Source: Polyangiaceae bacterium (GTDB lineage: Bacteria > Myxococcota_A > Polyangia > Polyangiales > Polyangiaceae). From it: DNA of 45,134 nucleotides. The stretch's first letter is position 1. The number at the start of each line of letters is the position of its first letter. Location of the stretch: positions 1-45,134 of the forward strand of contig JADLAB010000095.1 of NCBI GenBank assembly GCA_020848455.1, written 5' to 3'. The notes under the pieces are model-generated. The model had not been told where the DNA came from and made no database searches. It saw only the letters and a program-made list of their open reading frames with translations. The position numbers and the translations under genes are program-made. This document shows, one piece after another, positions 17,737 to 32,178 of the stretch.

Positions 17737-19058
17737 CCCGCGCTCGACCCCGGGCCTCCCTCCGCCGCGGGCGCCGGCTCGCGCTCGCGCTCGGCCTCGG
17801 CGCCGCGCTCGGCCTCGGCGCGCTCTGCGCGCCGCGCATCGCCTCCGCCGACGACCCGAAGGCCCAGGCCAAGGAGTACTACGCCTTCGGCGCCCGGGCC
17901 TTCGAGGCCGGCCAGTTCCGCGCCGCCGCCAAGGCCTTCGACGCCGCGTACCGCCTGGTCCCCCGCTCGGCGCTGCTGTTCTCCGCCGGGCAGGCGCTGC
18001 GGCGCCAGTACGCGCTCGACCACCAGCCCGACGATCTCAAGGCCGCCATCGACTACTACCGGCGCTACACCGGCGAGTCGGGCGAGCTGCCGCGCCGGGG
18101 CGAAGCGGCGGCCGCGCTCGCGGAGCTCCAGCCCATGGCCGAGCGCCTCGGGCTCGCGGGCGGCGCGGCCGCGACCGACCCGAAGGCGCCGCCGCCGCTC
18201 GCGCCGGTGCCCGCGCCCGGCACCCCCGCGCTCGGCGTCATCATGGTGTCGAGCTCCGTCAAGGGGGCCAAGGCCACGCTCGACGGCAAGGCGGTCGAGA
18301 TGCCGCTCAGCGCCGAGGTCCCCCCGGGCAAGCACGTCATCAAGCTCACCGCGGCCGGCTACTTCGACCTCGAGCGCGAGGTGCAGATCGCCGCGGGCGC
18401 GTCCTTCGCCACGGACATGCAGCTGAAGCAGAAGCCCGCGCGCCTCGCGATCGAGACCGAGTCGCGCGCGGACATCACCCTCGACGGCCGACCGCTCGGC
18501 ACGACGCCGCTCGCCGCGCCGCTCGAGGTCTCGCCGGGGACGCGGCGGCTCGTCGTGTCCGACACCGGTCATCACCCCTACGTCGCCGATCTCGACTTCA
18601 AGCCCGACGCCACGACCGAAGTGCCCGTCGAGCTCGAGTCGACGGTGCAGCGCGACGCGTCCATCGGTCTGTTCGTCGTCACGGGCGCCGGCGCCGTCGC
18701 GGGCGGCGTGCTCGCGGGCATCGCCGTCTACCACCAGAACCGCGCGACCCGCATCGACACGGCGCGCGAGACCGGCAACATCACCGAGGACGACCGCCAG
18801 GCCTACGAGTCGGCGGTCGCTCGGCGCGACGACTTCCGGCGCTGGTCGGCGGTGGCCTTCGCCGGGGCGGGCGTGGTCGGCGTCACGGGCCTCTTGCTCT
18901 ACCTCATCGACTCGCCCGAGGTCACCGAGCCGCCGAGCAAGGAAGGGCAGGGCCCCGCCGACGAGACACCGGCGACGCCGGTCGACGAGCCGCTCGAGAT
19001 GGGCGTCGCTCCGGCCCCGGGCGCGGACGTCGGGGCGTCGCTCACGCTGCGCTTCTAG
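17733..19058 (+). CDS. PEGA-domain, TPR-like envelope membrane protein
   Basis: The 441-aa product has a signal peptide (ends near residue 39, IASADD). A TPR-like helical region (YYAFGARAFEAGQFRAAAKA, about 45-125) and an Ala/Pro linker follow. Two PEGA repeats come next, from about 165 (GVIMVSSSVKGAKATLDGK and LAIETESRADITLDGRPLG). Two predicted membrane helices lie near 312-333 and 371-392, and an acidic tail ends LTLRF. PEGA domains are surface-exposed beta units and often sit beside Ser/Thr kinases in Myxococcota. It overlaps the FG-GAP lipoprotein gene by 4 bp. No enzymatic motif is present; a structural or sensor role is inferred. Confidence 0.75.
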   Translation: MTRARPRASLRRGRRLALALGLGAALGLGALCAPRIASADDPKAQAKEYYAFGARAFEAGQFRAAAKAFDAAYRLVPRSALLFSAGQALRRQYALDHQPDDLKAAIDYYRRYTGESGELPRRGEAAAALAELQPMAERLGLAGGAAATDPKAPPPLAPVPAPGTPALGVIMVSSSVKGAKATLDGKAVEMPLSAEVPPGKHVIKLTAAGYFDLEREVQIAAGASFATDMQLKQKPARLAIETESRADITLDGRPLGTTPLAAPLEVSPGTRRLVVSDTGHHPYVADLDFKPDATTEVPVELESTVQRDASIGLFVVTGAGAVAGGVLAGIAVYHQNRATRIDTARETGNITEDDRQAYESAVARRDDFRRWSAVAFAGAGVVGVTGLLLYLIDSPEVTEPPSKEGQGPADETPATPVDEPLEMGVAPAPGADVGASLTLRF

Positions 19059-19603
19059 GACGGAGCTCGGCTTCAGGGTCACCTGGTTTCGGGCGTCGGG
19101 CTCCAGGCCTCCGGCCCAGAAGCCGGAGCGTGTCGGCGCCGTCGAAGAGCGGCGCGCGACCGCCTGACGGCGGCGCTGGCGCACGCGGTGCTTGCGGCTG
19201 GCGTGCAAGCGCTGCGCAGGCCCCGGGTTTCATCGGCGGCGCCAGGCAGCGGCCGCCGGCTCGCGCAAATCCTGGAGTCGGCAAGCGAATTCCCGTGCCT
19301 GGCCCGACGCGCTCGCGGTGGCGCGCAGATTTTGCGCGTGCCGTGAATAATATGCGCCACGCGGCGGAGCGCTCGCAAGTGCTCGACATGAGCGATCGCA
19401 TGCCGCTGCTCGTCGCTGTTGATCAACGAGCGCAAACGGTAGTAGGCAGTCACGGCACGGCAGTTGCGGTGACGGCCGCGGCCGGCGCCCGTGACACGGC
19501 GCGTCGTGCTCGTGTTCTCGCTCTCGTGATGGACACGGTTCCCGTGCATCGGGCGTGTGTGCGCAGCGGTCCGGGAGGCTCTGGTGCCTCGATACCTGGG
19601 AGG
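19059..19603. other. 545-bp gene-free region upstream of the nar-act cluster
   Basis: No convincing ORF lies here; the reading frames seen are extensions or shadows. It begins with copy B of the dispersed repeat (19066-19094) and a 7-bp-stem hairpin, CTCCGGC...GCCGGAG (19109-19128). The middle is less GC-rich than the neighbouring genes, including GAATAATATG (TAATAT at 19348-19353). Near the cluster is a dyad CACGG-TTC-CCGTG (19534-19546), about 60 bp before the cytochrome start. This stretch must contain the promoter of the respiratory cluster. I see no clear FNR-type TTGAT-N4-ATCAA box and no sigma-54 -24/-12 pair with the right spacing. Confidence 0.5.
19066..19094 (+). repeat. Dispersed intergenic repeat, copy B
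   Basis: This segment pairs with 3214-3242 at 24 of 29 positions. It begins 7 bp after the PEGA gene's stop codon. Similarity to copy A continues weakly on both sides. Confidence 0.45.
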
Positions 19604-20447
19604 ATGAGCGTGCGTATCTGGGTAGCGGTTCTGGCCGTGTTGGTGCTGTGGCCGAGTGCCGCGCGAGCGCAGCAAGCGACGGACGAGGCCAAGGCGCTGT
19701 TCACCGAGAAGTGCAGCTCCTGCCACACGATCGGCGAGGGCGTGCGGGTCGGGCCCGATCTCAAGGGCGTGACCGACAAGCGCAGCGCCGCGTGGCTCAA
19801 GGGCTTCATCGCGGCGCCGAGCTCGAAGCTCGACTCGGACCCCGACGCCAAGGCGCTGCTCGCCGAGTACAAGGGCGTGCGCATGCCCGACCTCGGCCTC
19901 ACCGAGCCGCAGGTGGCCGGGCTCATCGACATGTTCGCCGCCTGCTCCAAGGCGCCGTGCGACTTCAGCGCCAAGTTCACGGCCGCCGCCGACCTCACGA
20001 CCGCGGACGCCGCGCTCGGCGTGCAGCTGTTCACCGGCGAGGTGGGGCTCGCCAACGGCGGCCCGGCCTGCATCTCGTGCCACACGGTCCGCGACGTGCG
20101 CGCGGTCGTCGGGGGCGGCAACCTCGCGCTCGAGCTCACCGGCGTGTTCGGCAAGCTCGGCGATCAGGGCCTCGAGGCGGCGCTGAAGAACCCCGCCTTC
20201 CCGCTGATGAACAAGATCTTCGTCGCCCAGCCGCTCACCCCCGAAGAGGTGACGTCGCTGCGTGCGATGTTCTACCAGTCGAGCCGCAACGCCCTGACGG
20301 GCATCGGCGGCTCGAGCTCGTGGCCCACCGTCCCGCTGCTCGGGGCGTTCGGGGCCGTTGCGTTCGTGATCGCGCTCAATGCCGCCTGGTCCCGCCGGAA
20401 CCGGGGTGTGCGGGCGCGGCTGGTGTCAGAAGCATCGGAGAGCCGCC

Positions 20448-20461
<14 letters not shown>
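19604..20461 (+). CDS. narC: Membrane-anchored dihaem cytochrome c (NarC-like)
   Basis: This 285-aa product has a signal peptide ([16 protein letters not shown]), a first c-haem site CSSCH (Cys37-His41) and a second CISCH (Cys156-His160). A single C-terminal membrane helix (about 243-262) leads to a basic tail (SRRNRG). Met residues in RMPDLGLT and LMNKIF are candidate sixth ligands. The haem domains therefore sit in the periplasm. The gene overlaps narG by 14 bp. A dihaem anchored cytochrome at the head of narGHJI is known in Thermus (NarC), and Nitrobacter-type nxr operons also have a nearby cytochrome c. GGGAGG directly abuts the ATG at 19604 but is 6 bp from an in-frame GTG at 19610, so that GTG may be the true start. 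Confidence 0.8.
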
Positions 20462-24062
<3,601 letters not shown>

Positions 24063-24129
24063 CCGCTCCCGATCTCACTCCGGCATGCGTCGCCGCCAGC
24101 CACTCTCGTACGGGCATTAGGAGAAAGAC

Positions 24130-25623
<1,494 letters not shown>

Positions 25624-25631
25624 GGGGCGCG

Positions 25632-26291
25632 ATGGATTCGGAAGGGCAAAGCGCGATGGACCGAGACGTGAGCCACCTGGGCGACGACACCCGTCGCGGA
25701 GCGGCGGGGGACGAAGGCACCGTGCGCGACCCCGCGCTGTGGGCCGCGCTCGGCCGCTGCCTCGACTACCCGGACGAGACGACGGCCGCGAGCGCGCGCG
25801 CCGTGGCCGAGGCGTGGCCCGCGGCGGATGCGCCGCTCGTCGCGGCGCTCGACCGCCTCGCGCGGGGGCTCGCGAGCGGGTCCATCGAGGTGGCCGAGGA
25901 GCGCTACACCTGGCTCTTCGACCTCAAGCCGGTGTGCACGCTGAACGTGACGCATCACCTGTTCGGCGAGAACTACGACCGCGGCGCGGTGATGGCCGAG
26001 CTCAACGGCGAGCTCGCGCGCCACGGCCTGTCGGCCGGGGGCGAGCTGCCCGACTACCTGCCGACGCTGCTCATGTTGCTCGGGCGGCTCGAGGACGAGG
26101 TCGATCGCGGCCTGCTCGTGCACTCGCTCCTCATCCCGGCGCTCTCGGCGATGGTCGCGCCGCTCGAGAGCTCGAATGCGCCCTGGGCCGACATCCTGCG
26201 CGCGCTCGGGCCGGTGCTCGCGCGCAACGTGCCCGCGACGAGCGAGACCGTGGTGGTGCCGAGGAAGCGACTGGAGGTCCTCGCATGTTGA
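25632..26291 (+). CDS. narJ: Nitrate reductase assembly chaperone NarJ
   Basis: The 219-aa protein is a TorD/NarJ-family helical chaperone. Its conserved segments are LGRCLDYPDE, EERYTWLFDLKPVCTLNVTHHLFGE (the family's Y-LFD and T-H--GE motif region), and LPDYLPTLLMLLGRLE. In this family it binds apo-NarG and assists molybdenum cofactor insertion and complex assembly; it is not part of the mature enzyme. The first 35 residues are an acidic tail without family similarity, and the ATG at 25656 is an alternative start. The stop overlaps the narI start by 7 bp, so the two are translationally coupled. Confidence 0.85.
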   Translation: MDSEGQSAMDRDVSHLGDDTRRGAAGDEGTVRDPALWAALGRCLDYPDETTAASARAVAEAWPAADAPLVAALDRLARGLASGSIEVAEERYTWLFDLKPVCTLNVTHHLFGENYDRGAVMAELNGELARHGLSAGGELPDYLPTLLMLLGRLEDEVDRGLLVHSLLIPALSAMVAPLESSNAPWADILRALGPVLARNVPATSETVVVPRKRLEVLAC

Positions 26292-26974
26292 ACTTGATGC
26301 TCTACGGCGTGCTGCCGTACCTCGCGATCGGGTCCTTCTTCTGCGTCTCGGTGGTGCGGTATCTGAAGATGCCGTTCACCTTCTCGAGCCTCTCGACGCA
26401 GTTCCTGGAGTCGAAGCAGCTGTTCTGGGGCTCGGTGCCCTTCCACATCGGCATCCTGACGCTCTTTGCCGGACACCTCGTGGGCTTCATGTTCCCGCGC
26501 GCGGTCATGGCCTGGAACGGCATGCCGGTACGGCTGCTCATCCTCGAGACGACGGCGATGATCGCCGCCTTCCTCGCGCTCGTGGGCCTGACGGCCCTCA
26601 TCGTGCGGCGCGCCGGCTCGGCGCGGCTGCGCGCCAACACCACCGTGATGGACGTGCTCGTCTACGTCACGCTCCTCATGGCCATCGGCACCGGCCTGTG
26701 GGTGGCCCTCGCCATGCGCTGGGGCAGCGCCTGGTACACGCACACGCTGGTGCCGTACCTGTGGTCGGTGTTCAAGCTGAACCCCGACGTCCAGCTCATG
26801 GTGGACATGAAGCTGCCCGCGCAGCTCCACGTCATCTCGGCGTTCCTGCTCATCGGCGTGTTCAGCTTCACGCGCCTGGTGCACGCCTTCGTGGCACCGC
26901 TGCCCTACCTGTGGCGTCCGCCGCAGCAGGTCATCTGGAACCGCGCGCGCCGGCAGCCGCAGGCACACGACTGA
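26285..26974 (+). CDS. narI: Nitrate reductase b-haem membrane subunit NarI
   Basis: The 229-aa protein has five predicted membrane helices and all four haem-ligand histidines: His54 and His64 (PFHIGILTLFAGHLVG, ten apart) and His182 and His200 (eighteen apart), equivalent to E. coli His56/66/187/205. It carries two b haems and normally oxidises quinol at the periplasmic side, passing electrons to NarH. Here it could also take electrons from the NarC-like cytochrome. The short loop Arg/Ser-rich segment (RRAGSARLRAN) sits between helices 3 and 4. It is followed after 64 bp by actA. Confidence 0.9.
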   Translation: MLNLMLYGVLPYLAIGSFFCVSVVRYLKMPFTFSSLSTQFLESKQLFWGSVPFHIGILTLFAGHLVGFMFPRAVMAWNGMPVRLLILETTAMIAAFLALVGLTALIVRRAGSARLRANTTVMDVLVYVTLLMAIGTGLWVALAMRWGSAWYTHTLVPYLWSVFKLNPDVQLMVDMKLPAQLHVISAFLLIGVFSFTRLVHAFVAPLPYLWRPPQQVIWNRARRQPQAHD

Positions 26975-27038
26975 GGCCCGCGCAGGAGCATTGGAGGCGG
27001 CGCTCGCCACGCGGGCGCCACGCGAGGAGACACGCGGC

Positions 27039-27617
27039 ATGCGACCCAAGCATGGTTGGCTGACGGCAGTGGTGACGCTCACTCTGGGTGGCGGTGTGCT
27101 CGTGGCGTCGCTCGGCGGCTGCGCGGGCTGCGAGCCCACCAACCAGTACTACGAGCCCACCCAGCCCATCCCGTTCTCGCACGCGCTTCACGCCGGTGCG
27201 ACGAAGATCCAGTGCCAGTACTGTCACTACGGCGCCGAGCAGAGCCGCCATGCGGGCATCCCGGCGCCGAGCGTGTGCATGAACTGCCACACCGAGGTGC
27301 GCACCGACAGCCCGGAGGTCGCCAAGATCCGCCAGGCCGTCGAGACGAACAAGCCCATCGAGTGGGTGCGCGTCCACCGCGTGCCCGACCACGTCTACTT
27401 CAGCCACGAGCCGCACGTCACGGCGGCCGTCCCGTGCGAGCGCTGTCACGGGCCGGTCGCGGAGATGACGGTGGTGAGCCAGTGGGCGTCGCTCACGATG
27501 GGCTTCTGCCTCGACTGCCACCGCACGGCGCCCGCCGAGTTCCTCGGCGATACCACGAGCACCCCGCTGCAGATGCGCGGCGGGGCCCTCACCGACTGCG
27601 CGGTCTGCCACCACTGA
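27039..27617 (+). CDS. actA: ACIII pentahaem cytochrome c subunit ActA
   Basis: The 192-aa protein has five c-type haem motifs: CQYCH (59-63), CMNCH (80-84), CERCH (133-137), CLDCH (157-161) and CAVCH (187-191). Extra histidines (FSHALH, FSHEPH) can serve as distal ligands. The N-terminal hydrophobic helix (LTAVVTLTLGGGVLVASLGGC) is an anchor or a lipobox ending at Cys28. Five haems plus anchor is the ActA layout of alternative complex III. GAGGAG (27024-27029) precedes the ATG by 9 bp; a TTG at 26991 in frame is less likely. It is the first act gene, placed 64 bp after narI, not at the head of a separate operon. Confidence 0.88.
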   Translation: MRPKHGWLTAVVTLTLGGGVLVASLGGCAGCEPTNQYYEPTQPIPFSHALHAGATKIQCQYCHYGAEQSRHAGIPAPSVCMNCHTEVRTDSPEVAKIRQAVETNKPIEWVRVHRVPDHVYFSHEPHVTAAVPCERCHGPVAEMTVVSQWASLTMGFCLDCHRTAPAEFLGDTTSTPLQMRGGALTDCAVCHH

Positions 27618-27673
27618 CGACCGCGGGGCACGACGCAACGCACGAGAGCGGCACGGAAGACAAGGTCACGGCG

Positions 27674-30600
27674 ATGAATCGGCAGCCAAGAGGCCCCTAC
27701 ATGGACGTCGACTCGCGGCTCGTCACGCGCACGCTGCCCGACGGGGCGCCGGACGCGGACGCGCGCCCCGGCGACGAGCGCGGCGAGCGTTTGCTGAAGC
27801 TCGGGCGCCGCTCGCTCTTGCAGGCCCTCGGCGCCGGCGGAGCGGTCGGCCTGGCGGCCTGCGAGCAGGTGGCGCCCGGCACGGCCGTGCCGTGGGTGCA
27901 GGCGGTCGAGGGCATCCTGCCGGGGCGCAGCGTGCGCTACGCCAGCACCTGCACGGCGTGCTCGGCGGCGTGCGGCACGCTCGTCACGGTGCGCGATGCC
28001 CGCCCGATCAAGCTCGAGGGCAAGCCGGACCACCCGCTCTCGGGCGGCGGCCTGTGCGCGGTCGCGCAGGGCGACGTGCGCGCGCTCTACGACGCGCGAC
28101 GCTACCGGGCCCCGCAGATCTCGGGCAAGGACGCGAGCTGGCAGGAGGTCGACGCGCTCGTGGCGAGCGGCCTCGCGAGCGGCAAGGGCGCGGTCTACGT
28201 GCTCGCCCCCACGCTGGTGAGCCCGAGCGAGCGGCTGGCGGTGCAGCAGTTCGTGGCGGCGCGCGGCGGCAAGCTCGTCGAGTACGACGCCGGGGTCGAC
28301 GGCGCGGCCGCGGTGCTCGACGCCTACGAGCTCCTCGACGGCAAGGCCATGCTCCCGGACCCGAGGCTCGCGGCCTGCGATCTGCTGGTCGTGCTCGGCG
28401 CCGACGCGCTCGGCACCGGGCGCGACCCGGTCGCGTTCACGGCGGCGTACGCGGCGCGGCGCCGCGCGCGGGCCGAGCGCGACTTCCGGCACGTGCAGGT
28501 GGAGGGCTCGCTCAGCCTGACCGGCGCCGCCTCGGACGAGCGCGTGCTCGCCACGGCGAGCGAGCGCACGGCCTTCGCGCTCGCGCTCCTGCGGGCGGCG
28601 CTCGCCGGCGCGAGCGGTCCGGCCGTCGACCTCGCCGAGCAGTGGCTCGGGCGCGCGCGTGTCGCGCCCCTGGCGGTGGAGCTAGCGGCGCACGCGAAGT
28701 CGCTCGGCGCGGCTCTCGTGGCGCGGCGCGGCCACGCGCTCGTCCTGTCCGGCGCGAGCGACGTCGCCGAGCAGCTCACGGTGGCGCTGCTGAACCGGCT
28801 GCTCGGCGCCGAGGGTGCGACCCTCGACGTGGCGGCGGGCTCGCGCGTGCGCCGCGGCCGCTCGCGGGCGCTCGCCGAGCTCGTGCACGCGCTGCGCGGC
28901 AAGAAGGTCGGGGCGCTGTTCGTCCTCGGTCAGAATCCCGTCGAGGACCTCCCCGGTGGCGAGGCGCTCGCCGAGCTCATCGGCGCCGTGCCGTTGTCCG
29001 TGATGCTCGGGGAGCGGCCCACCGCCACCGCCCGGGCGTGCAAGGTGGTGGCGGCCGCGCACCACGGCCTCGAGCGCTGGGGTGACGCCGCGCCGCGCGC
29101 CGACGTGCTCACGCTCTGCCAGCCGACCATCGTGCCCCTGTTCGACACGCGCGATCGGGCCGGTTCGCTCCTCGCCTGGGCCGGCAAGGACGGCGACTAC
29201 CAGAAGTTCCTGCGCGCCGCCTGGCAGGCGCGGGTTCTCGCCGGCAGCGTCGCGCCCTTCGAGCTCGCGTTCGAGCAGGCGCTCGCCGAGGGCGGCGTCG
29301 ATGCGGCGCGCGCCGCGGCAGCGGTCGAGCGCTTCGACGCCGACGCGGCGGCGCTCGGCGCGCGCGACGAGGCGCGTGCCCTGCAGCCGCCGGCGGCCTG
29401 GCCCCTGCCGCAGAAGCCCGCCGGGGGCGAGCTCGAGCTCGAGCTCTGCGAGGAGGTCGGCCTGCGTGACGGCAAGCCCACCTTCAACCCGTGGCTGCGC
29501 GAGCTGCCCGATCCGCTCACGCGCGCGAGCTGGGTCGCGACGGCGCGCATCGCGCCCTCGCGCGCACAGGCGCTCGGCATCGCGACCGGCGACGCCGTCG
29601 AGGTCGCGGTCGGCGACCGCACGGTCGAGCTCGTGGCGCGCGTGCTGCCGGGGCAGCACCCCGCCGTGGTCGGCGTGCCGGTGGGTTACGGGCTCGTCGA
29701 CGGCGCGCGCAGCCCGCGACCCGACGACGAGCCCGCGCCCACGCGCTCGAACGCCTTTGTGCTCGCGGCGCTCGCCGAGGGCGCCGTCCAGACCTGCGGC
29801 CTCGGGGCCGAGCTGCGCAAGCTCGGTCGCAAGGCCCTCGTCCCGCTCATCCAGACCGAGCTCCACGCCCACGGGCGCGAGATCATCCACCAGGTGCGCG
29901 ACGACCACGAGGTCATCGGCGAGCACGAGGAGCACCACACGCTCCTGCGCGACCGCGAGTACGACCCCGACTGGCACATGGTGATCGATCTGGACGCCTG
30001 CACGGGCTGCAGCGCGTGCGTCATCGCCTGCCAGGCGGAGAACAACGTGCCGGTGGTCGGTCCCGTCGAGATCGAGCGGCGGCACGACATGTTCTGGCTG
30101 CGCATCGACCGGTACTTCCAGCCGCGCACCGCGGCTCATGGCGAGGCGGCGCACCCCGGCCTGGGCGACGACGCGAACCCGAACGTGCTGTTCCAGCCGA
30201 TGATGTGCCACCAGTGCGGCAATGCGCCGTGCGAGATGGTCTGCCCGGTGGCGGCCACGACCCACAGCCACGACGGCATCAACCAGCAGGTCTACAACCG
30301 CTGCGTCGGCACGCGCTACTGCGCGAACAACTGCCCCTACAAGGTGCGGCGCTTCAACTGGTTCGACTTCAAGCCGACGGACGAGGTCGAGCGGCTGGCC
30401 CTGAACCCGGACGTCGTCGTGCGCGACCGCGGCGTGATGGAGAAGTGCAACTTCTGCGTGCAGCGCATCCAGGCGGCGCGCATCGAGACCAAGCGCACCG
30501 GCGAGCGCATCGTGCCCGAGACGGCCTGCCAGCAGAGCTGTCCGGCGCGCGCCATCCGCTTCGGCGACGCGAAGAACGAGGTGGACGGCATCGCCGCGGA

Positions 30601-30703
30601 GCGGGAGCGCGGGCGCGCCTTCCAGACGCTCGGCGAGCTCGGCGTGCGCCCGGCCGTCACCTATCTGGCCCGCGTCCGGCGCGGCGCCGAGGAGGGAACA
30701 TGA
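27674..30703 (+). CDS. actB: ACIII molybdopterin-like/iron-sulfur subunit ActB
   Basis: The 1009-aa protein combines both ActB halves. It has a twin-arginine signal (RRSLLQALGAGG at Arg45-46). Next is a MopB-like domain with CTACSAAC (Cys93, Cys96, Cys100) and Cys128, then a four-cluster ferredoxin domain from Cys776 (CTGCSACVIAC, CHQCGNAPCEMVC, CVGTRYCANNC, CNFC...CQQSC). The third motif has Thr in place of a Cys, as expected for the single [3Fe-4S] centre. In known ACIIIs the MopB part has no molybdenum cofactor. Export places it in the periplasm. A second ATG at 27701 has AAGAGG 7 bp upstream and may be the true start. The stop overlaps actC. Confidence 0.88.
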   Translation: MNRQPRGPYMDVDSRLVTRTLPDGAPDADARPGDERGERLLKLGRRSLLQALGAGGAVGLAACEQVAPGTAVPWVQAVEGILPGRSVRYASTCTACSAACGTLVTVRDARPIKLEGKPDHPLSGGGLCAVAQGDVRALYDARRYRAPQISGKDASWQEVDALVASGLASGKGAVYVLAPTLVSPSERLAVQQFVAARGGKLVEYDAGVDGAAAVLDAYELLDGKAMLPDPRLAACDLLVVLGADALGTGRDPVAFTAAYAARRRARAERDFRHVQVEGSLSLTGAASDERVLATASERTAFALALLRAALAGASGPAVDLAEQWLGRARVAPLAVELAAHAKSLGAALVARRGHALVLSGASDVAEQLTVALLNRLLGAEGATLDVAAGSRVRRGRSRALAELVHALRGKKVGALFVLGQNPVEDLPGGEALAELIGAVPLSVMLGERPTATARACKVVAAAHHGLERWGDAAPRADVLTLCQPTIVPLFDTRDRAGSLLAWAGKDGDYQKFLRAAWQARVLAGSVAPFELAFEQALAEGGVDAARAAAAVERFDADAAALGARDEARALQPPAAWPLPQKPAGGELELELCEEVGLRDGKPTFNPWLRELPDPLTRASWVATARIAPSRAQALGIATGDAVEVAVGDRTVELVARVLPGQHPAVVGVPVGYGLVDGARSPRPDDEPAPTRSNAFVLAALAEGAVQTCGLGAELRKLGRKALVPLIQTELHAHGREIIHQVRDDHEVIGEHEEHHTLLRDREYDPDWHMVIDLDACTGCSACVIACQAENNVPVVGPVEIERRHDMFWLRIDRYFQPRTAAHGEAAHPGLGDDANPNVLFQPMMCHQCGNAPCEMVCPVAATTHSHDGINQQVYNRCVGTRYCANNCPYKVRRFNWFDFKPTDEVERLALNPDVVVRDRGVMEKCNFCVQRIQAARIETKRTGERIVPETACQQSCPARAIRFGDAKNEVDGIAAERERGRAFQTLGELGVRPAVTYLARVRRGAEEGT

Positions 30704-32178
30704 GCACCGCAGCGTTGGATCTCGACGCTCCCGGCACCGCGGGGGAGGCCACGGACGAGCCGGTCGGCGCACCCACGGCGAACGCGGCCGGCGAGGGCGT
30801 CGACCTCGGCACCGTGGACGCCGCGCGTACCGCGGACGAGCCGCTCGTGCTCGGCGACCCGCCCTACTCGAAGATCACGAAGGAGATCGCCGCGCCGCTC
30901 GAGCGCCGGCCCGGCGGCCTGTGGTGGATCTCGTTCCTCGCCGCGGTCGGCGCCCTCATCATCGGCGTCGTGATGGTGTGGCGCACCATCGGCACCGGCA
31001 TCGGCCTGTGGGGCCTGAACCGCACGGTCGGCTGGGGCTTCGACATCACGAACTTCGTGTTCTGGGTCGGCATCGGCCACGCCGGCACGCTCATCAGCGC
31101 CATCCTGCTCCTGTTCCGGCAGAAGTGGCGCACCTCGATCGCGCGCGCGGCCGAGGGCATGACGATCTTCGCGGTGTGCTGCGCCGGCATCTTCCCGATC
31201 ATCCACATGGGGCGGCCGTGGCTCGGGTTCTTCATGTTCCCGTACCCGAACAGCCGCGGCCCCTTGTGGGTGAACTTCCGCTCGCCGCTGCTCTGGGACA
31301 TCTTCGCCATCTCGACCTACCTCACCATCTCGCTCCTGTTCTGGTACGTCGGCCTGATCCCCGATTTCGCGACGATGCGCGACCGCGCCAGCGGCTGGCA
31401 GAAGAAGATCTACGAGTTCCTCGCCCTCGGCTGGAACGGGTCGATGAGCACCTGGCAGCGCTACGAGAAGGCCTGCATCCTGCTCGCCGGCCTGGCGACG
31501 CCGCTCGTGCTCTCCGTGCACACGGTCGTGTCCTTCGACTTCGCGACCTCCGTCATCCCGGGCTGGCACGCCACCATCTTCCCCCCGTACTTCGTCGCCG
31601 GCGCCGTGTTCAGCGGCTTCGCGATGGTGATCACGCTCCTGCTCATCAGCCGCAAGGTGCTGAAGCTCGAGCGCTTCTTCACCCTGAAGCACTTCGAGAA
31701 CATGGCGAAGGTGCTGCTCACGACCGGCTCCATCGTGGGCGCCGCCTACGCGACCGAGCTGTTCGTCGCCTACTACGGCGGCAACCCCTACGAGCGCTTC
31801 ACCTTCTGGAACCGCGCCTTCGGGCCCTACGCCTGGGCGTACTGGACCATGGTGGGCTGCAACGTGCTCGTGCCGCAGATCTTCTGGTGGAAGAAGGCGC
31901 GGCGCTCGGTGACGGTGCTGTTCATAGCGGCGATCCTCATCAACGTGGGCATGTGGTTCGAGCGCTTCAACATCATCGTCACCTCGCTGCACCGTGACTT
32001 CCTGCCGTCCTCGTGGACGCAGTACGCACCCACGATCACCGAGGTAGGCATCCTGATCGGCAGCTTCGGGCTGTTCTTCACCCTGTTCCTGCTGTTCGTG
32101 CGCGGCGCGCCGGTGGTGGCGTTCCACGAGGTGAAGCACACGCTCTTCGAGCAACGCGAGGAGGCTCACCATGGCTGA
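30700..32178 (+). CDS. actC: ACIII NrfD-like quinol-binding membrane subunit ActC
   Basis: This 492-aa NrfD/PsrC-type protein has about ten membrane helices; clear ones are FVFWVGIGHAGTLISAILLLF, ISTYLTISLLFWYVGLIP and GAVFSGFAMVITLLLI. A ~60-residue hydrophilic N-terminal extension precedes the first helix. ActC binds quinol and contributes to proton handling at the periplasmic side of the complex. The ATG overlaps the actB TGA (ATGA), with GGAGGGA just before it. Confidence 0.9.
   Translation: MSTAALDLDAPGTAGEATDEPVGAPTANAAGEGVDLGTVDAARTADEPLVLGDPPYSKITKEIAAPLERRPGGLWWISFLAAVGALIIGVVMVWRTIGTGIGLWGLNRTVGWGFDITNFVFWVGIGHAGTLISAILLLFRQKWRTSIARAAEGMTIFAVCCAGIFPIIHMGRPWLGFFMFPYPNSRGPLWVNFRSPLLWDIFAISTYLTISLLFWYVGLIPDFATMRDRASGWQKKIYEFLALGWNGSMSTWQRYEKACILLAGLATPLVLSVHTVVSFDFATSVIPGWHATIFPPYFVAGAVFSGFAMVITLLLISRKVLKLERFFTLKHFENMAKVLLTTGSIVGAAYATELFVAYYGGNPYERFTFWNRAFGPYAWAYWTMVGCNVLVPQIFWWKKARRSVTVLFIAAILINVGMWFERFNIIVTSLHRDFLPSSWTQYAPTITEVGILIGSFGLFFTLFLLFVRGAPVVAFHEVKHTLFEQREEAHHG

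Noticed and set aside
19331-19349. Sigma-54 promoter near TGGCGCGCAGATTTTGC
   Set aside because: The GG and GC elements are 12 bases apart, and sigma-54 needs 10.
19418-19427. GTTGATCAAC palindrome as an FNR/NnrR box upstream of the cytochrome
   Set aside because: FNR-type boxes need about four bases between TTGAT and ATCAA; here the halves overlap at GATC. Treated as chance.
19059-19603. A tRNA or small RNA gene in the gap before the respiratory cluster
   Set aside because: No cloverleaf with a TTCRA loop or CCA end was seen. A short hairpin alone is not enough.
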